Source: Prorocentrum cordatum
Lineage: Eukaryota > Sar > Dinophyceae > Prorocentrales > Prorocentraceae
Length of the DNA stretch: 22,945 nucleotides
Assembly: GCA_963575745.1 (NCBI GenBank)
Contig: CAUYUJ010019909.1
Span: forward strand, 145,365 to 168,309
Direction of reading: 5' to 3'
Part shown: positions 8,633 to 17,105 of the stretch, in pieces
Position numbering within the stretch: the first letter of the stretch is position 1
Layout: each line of letters starts with the position of its first letter
Made by a program: the position numbers and the translations under genes
Notes under the pieces: generated by a model
Database searches by the model: none
What the model was told of the DNA's origin: nothing
Seen by the model: the letters and a program-made list of their open reading frames with translations, nothing else

Positions 8633-8882
8633 CAGGAGGACCACGAGCCCAAGCACCACGCGGAGGACGCTGCACAGAATCGCCACACGATGACGACTTC
8701 TGCTTGTGCTCCTCAGCCCGCTTCTTCGCCCTGTCGATGATGCTACGCGGCGCCGACTGTCCGCGCTGGCATCTGATGCGGCGCGCAAAGTTCGCATTGC
8801 GGCCGCAGCTGCGACAGCCCCACTTCGGCCCCCTCGGGCCTGGTAGGACATCTGGATCCGCTATGAACGCTCCTGCAGGAGC
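8613..8882 (-). pseudogene. LINE ORF1 N-terminus with RanBP2-like zinc finger
   Basis: This 90-codon open frame ends at a TAA (8615-8613). It contains KWGCRSCGRNANFARRIRC: the W-x-C-x2-C-x-x-N-x-N-F...R-x-R-C pattern of RanBP2-type fingers, with Cys at 8816-8814, 8807-8805 and 8771-8769. The fourth Cys expected two residues later is missing (CQRG), probably through loss of one codon. A basic helix follows (IIDRAKKRAEEHKQ), then a Pro/Arg/Gly linker. RanBP2 fingers bind single-stranded RNA or protein, suiting an ORF1 that packages element RNA. No ATG was located; the frame opens after a TGA at 8885-8883. The longer ORF that overlaps it in another frame lacks the finger and reads as a hydrophobic segment here, so this frame is preferred. 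Confidence 0.7.
8869..8882. repeat. 14-bp perfect palindrome
   Basis: GCTCCTGCAGGAGC, in the 5' region of the LINE just before the zinc-finger frame. It could form a hairpin in the element RNA. Confidence 0.8.
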
Positions 8883-8926
8883 TCACTGAATGCGGCGGGT
8901 TGAGATCCCGCAAACTGAGTCGTGAC

Positions 8927-9000
8927 GAGCCAAAAAGACCCGCAAGTGCGATTACCGCTCTGAAGACGGCACTTGCAAGCCCAAAACTGGGCCAGAACGG
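8927..9000 (-). other. Possible degenerate spliced-leader repeats at LINE 5' end
   Basis: On the minus strand the first bases inside the GGA/TCC border are CCGT (9000-8997), as in the SL. The following 25 bases contain GCC, A, TTTTGG, CT and CAAG in SL order but with several inserted bases (8993-8972). About 37 bases later TTTTGGCTC (8935-8927) matches nine SL bases exactly. Two relics in tandem at the very 5' end would fit an element copied from a trans-spliced transcript more than once. The divergence is large and chance similarity is possible. Confidence 0.35.
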
Positions 9001-9067
9001 CTGAGGAGGAGGAGGAGGAGGAGCAGGCGAAGGAGGAGGAGGAGGCGGAGGAGGAGGAGGAGGAGGA
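9001..9067. repeat. GGA microsatellite at the 5' border of the LINE
   Basis: Imperfect GGA triplets on the plus strand with a few CGG/CAG variants. Same motif and same strand as the tract at 2925-3104 at the other end of the element. The Pro- and Ser-rich frames through it are not called as genes. Confidence 0.95.
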
Positions 9068-9183
9068 TTGTAGTGCAGCGCTGACGCCCTCGAGCGTAGG
9101 CATAACCCTGTAACGTTGGATGGGGCACAAGGGCTCACCCGCCCCTGGAGCGGTGCCCCAATGTAAAGGACCGTTGCAAGCAC

Positions 9184-9206
9184 GTGGTATGAGTGTAACA
9201 TACCAC
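9184..9206. other. 8-bp stem, 7-base loop hairpin
   Basis: GTGGTATG (9184-9191) and CATACCAC (9199-9206) are exact reverse complements around AGTGTAA. There is no T-run after it, and no neighbouring gene it would serve. Confidence 0.5.
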
Positions 9207-9809
9207 TAGTCAGCCACATCCGTTGTGATATACGTTGATCAGTTTCTCAACTTATGCGCCAGAGAAATTGGAGCGTATCTGCGAACGCCGGAGGCGCTGG
9301 TGCTTGAGAGGCATGTCTTCCTCACCTCCTGCCGGCTTGGAGGAGGCGGCAGAGTGAGGATGCCAAGGACATGAGTGGGGGACACTCAGGCTACGCAGCG
9401 CTAAATGCGCGTGCGTGCACGTGCGGCAGGGTACAAACAGGGTATAGGCGGATGGTATATGCGGACAACATAACCCTAGGCCACCTCCGTACGGCATCTC
9501 CTCGGTGGCCCATATCACCATGTACCGCACAGGTGATACGTCATGTTGCATGACCCACCGCCTATGCAGAGGATGGCCAGTCAGCCCCCATATTTGCGTT
9601 CTAAGCTGGCTTCCCAACCTTGTCGAAGGGCCCCAGGAGCGTTCCCAGGGGGCCGCAAGGGCGGGGCGGCTTGATCCCTCAATGGAGGACGCGTGGGCCC
9701 GCTCAACCGTTGGGAGGAACGCCATCTTGCTGATGAGTGTCAACGGGCACCCTGACAGAGCAATAATTACCTATACGACCACCCTACGGGTGATTGGAGG
9801 GGCCGAGCA
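9207..9809. other. Region without a recognisable gene
   Basis: Mixed sequence. The longest frame is on the minus strand (9743-9252) and has no recognisable motif. A plus frame at 9505-9873 is equally unremarkable. I could not decide that either is coding. Confidence 0.4.
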
Positions 9810-10079
9810 ATGGGCAACAGTGGTGATTGTTCTCCTGACGATGCCAGTGGAGATTTTGTCGGAGGCCTGCTGAAGCCCCTTTTGTCGCCACTGACTAAAT
9901 CGCTTCAACATATTGCTCAACGGCTGCCCTTCGGCGGTCGAGACCGATGCACCGCCATCATAGCTCTTTTTCCCTTGCTCAAACAGCGCAAACGGCTGGA
10001 AGCCCAGCGAAAGCGTGCCTCATGCAGTCAGAGAATACCGAAGCGCTGGCAAAGCCTGGCATACACCGTGTCCCCCTAA
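9810..10079 (+). CDS. Hypothetical small ORF, 89 residues
   Basis: ATG to TAA frame with balanced composition: an amphipathic segment (GGLLKPLLSPLTKSLQHIAQ) followed by a basic helix (LLKQRKRLEAQRKRA). There is no recognisable domain, no clear third-position GC bias and no visible partner genes. The 3' end runs into the 17-bp tandem array that follows. It may be a scrap of a mobile element or a chance ORF. I list it only because its composition is the most protein-like on the plus strand of this region. Confidence 0.2.
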   Translation: MGNSGDCSPDDASGDFVGGLLKPLLSPLTKSLQHIAQRLPFGGRDRCTAIIALFPLLKQRKRLEAQRKRASCSQRIPKRWQSLAYTVSP

Positions 10080-10240
10080 TAGCACTACAGCAAAGCCCGT
10101 GCGCTGGGAAAGCCCGTGCGCTGGCAAAGCCCGTGCACTGCAGCAAAGCCCGTGCCTCCTAATAGCACTACAGCAAAGCCCCTGCCTTCTGGCAAAGCCC
10201 CTGCGCTGGCAAAGCCTGGCGCAGCCCGTGCCCGCTGGAA
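10044..10240. repeat. 17-19-bp tandem array (CAAAGCCCGTGCGCTGG)
   Basis: CAAAGCC or a one-base variant begins at about 10091, 10107, 10125, 10144, 10174, 10193 and 10210. The spacing is mostly 16-19 bp with one 30-bp step. The longer phrase TAATAGCACTACAGCAAAGC is present twice (about 10077 and 10161), showing a second, ~84-bp level of duplication. Confidence 0.85.
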
Positions 10241-11430
10241 CAGCTGCATGAGCACTAATAACACGTCTGCGTCGATATAATCAATCGCCGTCGGCAGCGA
10301 CGACTCCGAAGACGCAGTCCGGGCCACTGATTTGCCAACAGCAAAGGTCGCTCACTCGCTGGAACGGCTCGTAAACTCTGCAACGGGCGCAGGTCCTCAG
10401 CCCTATCAGCTCCTCATCCCTGTCGGCGGCGGTTTCCCGTGGGCGGCATAAGGCATGGATAGGCCAAGGATGCGTGAGCGGAGTCAGGGAAAATGATGAT
10501 ATCGAAGAGAGAGTCCAGTGAGCTGCCAAGATGGGCAGGCATCGAAGCAGAGTAAAAAACGGTGTGTGGCAGTCCTTGGGTTGCAGCCCAGTTTTTGGTT
10601 GGGTTTACCCCGAACCACTTCGGTAACAGGACCCTCGTGCTTTTTGCAATGCTCTTCTCGGATAACACGAACCCTCGTCGCTCAAGATGCCCGTACATGC
10701 GCCGTATAAACGTCGCAAAGGCTGGCCTGTGCAGGCTGGCCTGTAGTCTTAAGGTACCTTTAGCAGAGCGCCCTTGCTATGGGCCACAATTTTCTTGTTG
10801 ACCCTAAACCGCTGGAGCTGCGTGATGAGGGATAGCATGACCGATCAGAGGAGTAGCGAGGTATAGGCCATAGAACAAGTAGGTGCGGCTGACAGGTATC
10901 ACTGCTGCGTCCACCTCCACCCTGCTGAAATCTCCATCCGACCTCCAACCGAGCCTCAAGAGCATGTGCCACCCTGGCAAGCAGAAACTTTGAGCAAGAA
11001 ACAAAGCGAATGAGGGGTAGAGGTGATCTGAATGAGAAAACAATGTGGTAGGTCATGCTAACAAGGTGGCGGCGTCTGTAGGCCGCCAAAATCTTGCTCA
11101 ACTGTTGGAGAATTGGCGTAAGGAAAACAGGTAATACGTCCATGCGGGTACCCTAGTGCCCTTGGGCTATGGCAGTTAAAGGAGGGTGGCACCTTAGGTG
11201 TCCCTCAAAGTGTCGGCAATGTAATGCCCCAACAACATCCCCCATCATCCTCTCCCGCGGTAAGAATAAGGCTGGATGTCCACTGTGAGGTTGTGGCTAG
11301 GCGAGACAGCCGTATGGGGTCAGCCCCTGTGGGGACCCAAGTGTGCACTGTGAGTGCCCCAAATCAGGAACCTCAAAAACATGCAATCTTAGGGCTGCTA
11401 CCCAAGGCTTTGTAGGATAGCTCCCAACCT
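10241..11430. other. Region without a recognisable gene
   Basis: Single-copy-looking sequence of mixed composition. Frames of 60-130 codons occur on both strands (for example minus 10698-10414 and 11143-10760, plus 10562-10801). None shows a recognised domain or consistent codon bias. No RNA gene was seen. Confidence 0.4.
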
Positions 11431-11444
11431 GCGCAGAGAGATAA

Positions 11445-11464
11445 AGAGAGAGAGAGAGAGAGAG
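11445..11464. repeat. (AG)n microsatellite
   Basis: Ten uninterrupted AG dinucleotides, with looser GA repeats just upstream. Confidence 0.95.
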
Positions 11465-11468
11465 AATG

Positions 11469-11575
11469 CCACCAACGTATCGGGGACGCGCGAAAACGAG
11501 GGTGTAGAGCAGGCCAGAGATGTGCGAAAGAAAACCACCAGCATGTCAGGGCCGCGCGAGGGGAGGGTGTATCGT
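11469..11575. repeat. Diverged tandem duplication, about 67-bp period
   Basis: CCACCAACGTATCGGGGACG... near 11470 is repeated as CCACCAGCATGTCAGGGCCG... near 11537. In each copy a CGCGA block and GAGGGTGTA follow at the same distance. Confidence 0.6.
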
Positions 11576-11858
11576 ACATCAGTAGAGGAGCCCTGTAAGA
11601 GACATTACGGCGTACATGTGTGCCCCTGTGCCTTTGAGAGGTTCAGATGTCGCCCCTCTGCGGAATTTTATCGGAGGTGAGGGGGTGAGATCGACGTAGA
11701 ACGGAGAGCCCCCCTACCGGGAAATCAATTTCGGTTTCGTGTTCGTGCGTGCCGTGCGTGCGGGCGAGGCGAAGCTGCGTGGGCGGGCGAGAAGTGTCCC
11801 GCCTCTGGCTGAGGCGCGGCCGGACCAAATGTTTCCTGTCTGGAGCCCGGTGGCGCGC

Positions 11859-11899
11859 GGTGTCCCGCCGGTGTCCCGCTGGTATCCCGTCGGTGTCCC

Positions 11900-11902
<3 letters not shown>
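11859..11902. repeat. 11-bp tandem repeat, four units
   Basis: GGTGTCCCGCC, GGTGTCCCGCT, GGTATCCCGTC and GGTGTCCCGAT are directly joined. The last unit ends in the AT that begins the ATG/GAT tract. It reads as the parent of the spacer found throughout 11900-13340. Confidence 0.9.
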
Positions 11903-11951
<49 letters not shown>

Positions 11952-13077
11952 CTGATGATGGCGATGATGTTGATGATCCTGATGATGTTGATGATGATGA
12001 GATGATGAGATGATGATGAAGATGATGATGATGATGGTGTCCAGATGATGATGCTGATGATGCTGTTGATGATGATAATGATGACGATGATGGTGATGAT
12101 GGTGTCCCAATAGTGATGATGATGATGTTGCTGATGATTACGATGGTGTCCCGGTGATGATGATGCTGATGATGAGGATGATGATGAGATGATGATGATG
12201 ATGATGATTTTGATGATGGTGGCCCGATGATGATGATGCTGGAGTTGACGATGATGGTGTCCCGATGATGATGATGATGGTGATGATGATGGTGTCCCAA
12301 TGATGATGGTGTCCCGGTGATGATGGTGTTGATGATGATGTTGCTGATGATAATGATAGTCCCGATGATGCTGATGTTGATGATGTTGTTCATGCTGAAG
12401 ATGAGATGATGATGATGGTGGTGGTGCTCCGATGACGATGATGACGATGGTGTCTCGATGATGATGATGATGTTGATTTTGATGATGATGGTGACGATGA
12501 TGGTGTCCCGATGGTGATGATGGTGATGATGATGGTGATGGCCATGGTGGTGATGATGATGGTGTCCCAATGATGATGATGATGTTGATGATGCTGATGA
12601 TGTCGATGAGATTGTCCCGATGATGAAGATCTTGATGATGAGGATGAGATGATGAGATGATGGTAATCAAGATGATGATGGTGTCCCGATGATGATGATG
12701 ATGCTTTTGATGATGATGATGATGGTGATGATGATGGTGTCCCAATAATGATGATGTTGACGATGATGAAGATGATGCTGTCCCGATGATGGTGATGTTG
12801 ATATTGATGATGATGAGGTGATGATGATGATTTTGATGATGGTGGCCCGGTGATGATGATGCTGATGTTGATGATGATGATGGTGCCCCGATGATGATGA
12901 TGATGGCGATGATGAGGATGGTGACGATGATGACGGTGTCCCGATGATGATGATGATGATGATGATGATGTTGATGATGGTGATGTTGCTGATGATGATG
13001 GTGTCCCGATGATGGGGATGTTGATGATGTTGTCAATGATGATGAGATGATGATGGTGATGATGATGGTGGCGTTCC

Positions 13078-13110
<33 letters not shown>

Positions 13111-13340
13111 AATGATGATGATGGTGTCCCGATGATGATGTTGATGATGATGACGATGATGGTGTCCCGATGGTGATGATGATGATGATGAGGGTGATGG
13201 TGGTGATGATGGTGATGATGATGTTGATGATGATGGCGATGTGGTGATGATGATGATGATTGTGTCCCGATGATGATGATGATGATGCTGATGATGATGA
13301 TGTTGATGACGATGATGTTGTTGATGATGATGATGACGTT
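11900..13340. repeat. GAT minisatellite punctuated by a GGTGTCCCGATG spacer
   Basis: Blocks of GAT (with GTT, GCT and GAC variants) of roughly 15-75 bp are separated by GGTGTCCCGATG or close variants (GGTGGCCCG, GGTGCCCCG, CTGTCCCG). About 24 spacer copies can be counted, for example near 12102, 12145, 12256, 12292, 12502, 12561, 12680, 12935, 13001, 13123 and 13161. Open frames of His, Ile, Ser, Met or Asp exist in several phases on both strands and are products of the triplet repeat. I do not call them genes. Confidence 0.95.
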
Positions 13341-13580
13341 GACTGTGAGATCGATTATGATATCGATAGTGAGATCGATAGTATGACCGAATGTGGGATA
13401 GATTGTGTGATCGATAAAGGGATCGATGCTGAGATCGATAGTCAGATCGATGTTGAGATCGATCGAATGAAATAGATCGAGTGAGATCGATTGTGAGATC
13501 GATCGAGTGGGATCGATCGAGCGAGACCGATAGTGAGATCGATAGTGAGATCGATAGTGAGACCGATCGAGTGAGACATT
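13340..13580. repeat. 12-bp tandem array rich in GATC/ATCGAT
   Basis: The consensus GAGATCGATAGT is repeated with variants such as GAGATCGATCGA, GGGATCGATGCT and GAGACCGATAGT. Each unit carries the palindrome ATCGAT or GATC. It grows out of the GAT minisatellite and ends near 13577 in GAGTGAGAC. Confidence 0.9.
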
Positions 13581-13644
13581 GGTTCCTCCCTCCCCCCCCG
13601 AACCTCCTTATCACCTGAAGGATGGTCGTATAGGCATGAAGAAG

Positions 13645-13715
13645 TACTGGCCGTGAATGTCGTGGTACCCTCTGAGGTGGATGATGGAAGGGTGCTGGCT
13701 GTGGATGTCGTGGTA
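13645..13715. repeat. 48-bp tandem duplication
   Basis: TACTGGCCGTGAATGTCGTG at 13645 is repeated as TGCTGGCTGTGGATGTCGTG at 13693. The period is 48 bp, a multiple of three. Confidence 0.75.
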
Positions 13716-13724
13716 GTCACAATC

Positions 13725-14105
13725 TTAAGTTGTGTACTGGCCCTTGCTTGTGAGCGTCGGCTTGGGCTTTGCTACAGCCTTGTGAAGTGTGACCAATTGT
13801 TTCGGCGGGGGCTCCCCGAAAGGTGCTCCAGGCGAGTATTCGCGCAGGCTGCTGATGTAGACCTGGTAGCGAGCCTGGTGTGTGCGAAGCCTGGTGATGT
13901 AGTTCTGGAAAGTGGGGTCGCCGATGCTATTGATGACAATGATGCGTCGGCTGAAGATGTGGATCTGCTGCTCTCCCCGTCTTGCTGCTTCGTTGTGTGT
14001 GTGGCGATTGCTTGTGCTGCAATAGTCGGGAAGTATGTGTGTGCAGCGTTGCGGGAGCCCGTGGGGCCACATGCCGCATGGGTAACTCTTGAATCCGCTG
14101 TTGTG
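13725..14105 (-). CDS. Possible terminal exon of an unknown gene
   Basis: The minus-strand frame ending at the TAA at 13727-13725 has natural-looking composition: IHIFSRRIIVINSIGDPTFQ, NYITRLRTHQARYQVYISSL, PFGEPPPKQLVTLHKAVAKP. Third codon positions are strongly G or C (runs of ATC, GGC, GAC, TTC, CAG, AAC, TAC). That is typical of dinoflagellate genes and stronger than in the overlapping frames on either strand. Further upstream the frame becomes Gly/Arg low complexity from the TCC tract, so the 5' limit given is approximate. No start, domain or splice site could be fixed. A plus-strand frame (13653-14111) overlaps and is hydrophobic; I consider it the shadow. Confidence 0.3.
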   Translation of the reverse strand, partial: HNSGFKSYPCGMWPHGLPQRCTHILPDYCSTSNRHTHNEAARRGEQQIHIFSRRIIVINSIGDPTFQNYITRLRTHQARYQVYISSLREYSPGAPFGEPPPKQLVTLHKAVAKPKPTLTSKGQYTT

Positions 14106-14499
14106 CTCTGATGTCTTCGCCTGGTGGGCAAATGATTGGTATTTGCAGTGCGGGTGGTGGTGGGTGTGCTGGTATGACTTGTTGGACTGGTGGCCATTTG
14201 ATCCTCCTCCTCTTCCTCCCCCTGATCCTTCTCCTCCTCCTCCTCCTCCTCCTCCTCCTCCAAGGGGGGGGTTACAGGGGGCGAGCGGAACGGAGGAGAG
14301 AGGACAGGGTTGACGGATGGGGGATCGGGGCGGGGACGGAGGGCGGAGGCAGAGGCGGCAGCCCGCGGCCGCAGAGAGGGGGGGGGCCTCTTCGACGGGA
14401 AGCGGCGTGCCCGCGGATCGCGGAGGACCTTCGCCAAATACTGTATGAGAGGCCACCTGGCCGAGGCCGCACGGGTGGGCTCGTCGCGACCTCCTCGTC

Positions 14500-14523
14500 C
14501 TGCTGCTGCTGCTGCTGCTGCTG
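14500..14523. repeat. (CTG)8 microsatellite
   Basis: Eight CTG triplets at the edge between a GC-rich single-copy island (about 14262-14499) and the TCC tract. Confidence 0.95.
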
Positions 14524-15096
14524 TTCCTCCTCCTCCTCTTGATCCTCCTCCTCCTGATCCTCCTCCTTCTCCTCCTCCTCCGCCTCCGCTTATTATTCTT
14601 ATTCATCTTCTTCTTAGTATTATTATTCGTCTTATCCTTCTTCGTCTTCCTCCTTCTCCTCCTCCTCCTCCACCTCCTCCTCCTCCACATCTCCTCCTCC
14701 TCCTCCTCCTGATCCTCCTCCTCCTCCTCGTTTTCCCTTTCTTATTCGTGTTCTTATTAGTAGTATTATTCGTATTCGTATTATCCTTCGTCTTCTTCTT
14801 CTTCCTCCTCCTCCTCCTCTTCCTGCTTCTCTTCCTCCTCCTCCTCCTCCTCCTCGCCTCCTCCTCCTCCTCCTCGTTCCCCTCCTCCTCCTCCTCCTCT
14901 CCTCCTTCCTCGCATTCTCCTCCTCCTCGCCCTCGTCCTCGTCCTCGGCCTCCTCCTCCTCGTCCTCCTCCTCCTCCTCCGTCTCCTCTTCCTCCTCCCC
15001 ATCCTCCTCATCTTCGCTTTATGATGCTTAGTATGATTCGTATGGTTCCTCCTCCTCCTCCTCCTCCCCCCTCCTCCTCGCCTCCTCCTCCTCCTC

Positions 15097-15127
15097 TGCC
15101 CGAGAGGTGCGGGCCGCCCATCGACAG
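15097..15127 (-). repeat. Conserved core abutting TCC tract, copy 1
   Basis: Plus-strand TGCCCGAGAGGTGCGGGCCG followed by CCCATCGACAG. Matches the cores at 15311 and 19557 apart from a few substitutions. TCC triplets lie directly on its left. Confidence 0.85.
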
Positions 15128-15310
15128 ACTCCTCCATTCACCTCTCTCCTCCGCCTCATCCTCCACCTCCGCCTCCTCCTCCTCTTCTTAGTACTGTTCA
15201 TAGTATTCGTCTTAGTCTTCTTATGTTTCCTCCTCCTCCTCCTCGCCCTCCTCCTCCTCCACCGCCTCCTCATCATCCTCCTCCTCCTCCGCTTCCTCCG
15301 TCGACTCCTC

Positions 15311-15342
15311 TGCCCGAGAGGAGCGGGCCGCCCACCGAGAGA
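15311..15342 (-). repeat. Conserved core abutting TCC tract, copy 2
   Basis: Plus-strand TGCCCGAGAGGAGCGGGCCG followed by CCCACCGAGAGA. Direct repeat of 15097 at 214 bp. On the minus strand all three copies read LGGRPAPLGQ or close variants in one frame. Confidence 0.85.
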
Positions 15343-16138
15343 GTCCTCCTGACTCCGCCTGACTCCTGTTTCCGCCTCCTCCTCCTCCTCATCCTCCCCC
15401 CTTCCTCCTCCTCCTCCTCCTCCTCCTCCTCTCTCCTCCTCCCGCCTCCTCCTCGTCCTCCTCCTCCTCCTCCTCCTCCTCCTCCTCATCCTCCTCCTCC
15501 TCGCCCCTCCTCCTCCTCCCACCACCTCCTCCTCCTCCTCGTCTCCGCCTCCTCCTCCTCCTCCCCCTCCTCCTCCTCCTCCTCCTTCTCCGCCTCGTTC
15601 TCGTCCTCCTCCCATGACTCCCTCCTGGCTCCTCCTCCTCCTCCCCCTCCTCCTCATGATTCCCCTTCCTCCCTTTCCTCCTCCTCCTCCTCCTCCTCTC
15701 CGCTTCTCCTCCTCTTCCGTCTCCTCCTCCTCCTCCGCCTCATCCTCCTCCTCTTCCTCCTCCTCCTCCGCCTCCTCCTCCTCATCCTGCTCCGCTTCTT
15801 CTCTTCCTCCTCCTCCTCCTCCTCATCCTCCTCCCCCTCCTCCACCTGACTCCTGACTCCTGACTCCTCTTCCTCATCCTTCTTCTCCTCCGCCCTCCTC
15901 CTCCTCCTCCTCATCATCATCCTCCTCCTCTTCCTCCTCCTCCTCCGGTTCCTCCTCCTCCTCCTTCTCATCCTCCTCCTCCTCCTCATGACTCCTCCTC
16001 CTCCTCCTCCTCCTGACTCTTTCTCATCCTCCTGACTCCTCCACCTGACTCCTCCGCTTCCTCCTCCTCCGCCTCCTCCTCCGCCTCCTCCTCCTCCTCC
16101 GCCTCATCCTCCTCCGCATTATCATCCATTTCTTTTCC

Positions 16139-16722
16139 TTATAAACAACTTATCCCTGTCGCACCCCAAGGCCAGGTTTAGGGCGGACAGGACGGTTCGC
16201 TTGAGACATCCTCACCACTATGACTCTGAAGCTTAAACTTGGTGACAACACCTTTACACATGGCGGGCGGGGCGTTTTCGAAATGTGGCTCTCGCCTGAG
16301 CGCGCCAACATTCGCTTTTAATAGTTGCAAGCGTTTCACGGATTGAGGGCGGGTGGTTTTCAAAATGTTGCTCTCGCCTTAGCGCGGCGCACATGTGTTT
16401 TAAACAGTTGCAACACATTCACGGGTTGAGGGCGGTTCCTTTTCAAACTGCGGCGCTCGCCTTAGCGCGGCGCACATTCGTTTTGCGTAACAGTGCAAGA
16501 AGTGTCACTGATTGAGGGCGAGTCGGTTTTAACATGTGGCGCTCGCCTTAGCGCGGCACACCTGTGTTGTAAACTTAATTTCACGGAGTTAGGGCGGTTC
16601 CTTCTCGAAATGTGGCTCTCGGCTTAGCGCCGCGCACACTCGTTAACAACATGTTCAAGAGTTTACGGGTTCCCATCAGTAACGTACCAGAAATGGTGTT
16701 TTGGATGGGCTCAAGATTATGA
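16139..16722. repeat. 584-bp satellite core, copy 1
   Basis: Begins TTATAAACAACTTATCCCTG and ends at GGCTCAAGATTATG. Inside are five subrepeats starting at 16284, 16366, 16449, 16535 and 16611 (steps 82, 83, 86, 76). Each begins TGTGGCTCTCGCCTTAGCGC or a variant and contains GCGCACATTCGTTTT and CACGGATTGAGGGCGG. No ORF spans it. It is followed by a pyrimidine spacer of about 380 bp. Confidence 0.95.
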
Positions 16723-16827
16723 CTCCTGGCTCCTCCTTTTCCTCCTCCTCCTGACTCCTCATCCGCCTCCTCCTCCTCCTCCTCCACCTGACTCCTGACT
16801 CCTCCTCCTCCTCCTCGTCCTCCTCCT

Positions 16828-16859
<32 letters not shown>

Positions 16860-17105
16860 TTGACTCCTGACTCCTGACTCCTGCCTCCTAACTCCTCCTC
16901 CTCCTCCTCATCATCATCATCCTCCGCCCTCCTCCTCCGCCTTTTCCTCCTCCTCCTCCTCCTTCCTCCTCCTCCTCCTCCTTCTCCTCCGCCTCCTCCT
17001 TCTCCTGACTCATCCTCCGCCTGCTGACTCCTCCTCCTCCTCCTCCGCTGCCTCCTCCTCCTCCTCCTCCTCCGCCTCCTCCTCATTCTCCTCCATTCCT
17101 TTTTC
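16723..17105. repeat. Pyrimidine spacer with CTGACTC heptamers
   Basis: TCC triplets enclosing a run of TGACTCC heptamers (about 16831-16885, one unit TGACTCT). Same layout as the spacer at 17690-18084. Confidence 0.9.

Larger units (their letters stand above)
3112..9000 (-). mobile_element. Degenerate non-LTR retrotransposon (finger, coiled coil, EEP endonuclease, RT, RNase H, Cys-rich)
   Basis: One collinear minus-strand element of about 5.9 kb. The order is RanBP2-like zinc finger (8822-8763), coiled-coil ORF1, AP-endonuclease-like (EEP) domain, RT with motifs 0-C, thumb region, CCHC-like knuckle, RNase H and a Cys-rich terminal domain. EEP followed by RT and RNase H is the plan of non-LTR elements of the I/Tad/plant-L1 kind. 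No LTRs, integrase or protease are visible. At least five frame changes (near 8625, 7700, 7100, 5667-5689, 5550 and 5105) and a damaged endonuclease mean it cannot be autonomous as it stands. GGA tracts on the plus strand border it on both sides. The exact ends are inferred from where the coding or leader-like sequence stops and the microsatellite starts. Confidence 0.85.
14210..16138. repeat. Polypyrimidine region, TCC triplets with islands
   Basis: Nearly continuous CCT/TCC on the plus strand with TTATTCTTATTCG-type islands (about 14588-14640 and 14740-14795). There is one GC-rich island at 14262-14499 and two copies of a conserved GCCCGAGAGG core (15097, 15311). Frames through it on either strand are Leu/Ser/Pro or Arg/Glu homopolymers and are not called. 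Mirror symmetry makes triplex formation possible. Confidence 0.95.

Noticed and set aside
8743-9219. Minus-strand 158-residue Pro-rich frame over the 5' end of the LINE
   Set aside because: It crosses the GGA tract and the leader-like region and lies in a frame without the finger motif.
11643-13036. His/Ile/Ser-rich 440-residue frame that could suggest a metal-binding protein
   Set aside because: It is the GAT repeat read on the minus strand. Equivalent open frames exist in the other phases, and block lengths vary without regard to frame.
11900-13340. CRISPR-like alternation of a conserved phrase and variable blocks
   Set aside because: The variable blocks are all GAT slippage products rather than unique spacers, there are no cas genes, and the genome is eukaryotic.
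14400-14480. Plus-strand peptide FAKYCMRGHLAEAARV resembling a PPR helix pair
   Set aside because: Only one partial motif in a GC-rich island, with no repeat of it and no supporting frame on either side.
16170-16190. Single TTTAGGG resembling the plant/dinoflagellate telomere repeat
   Set aside because: Only one unit per satellite copy and not in tandem.
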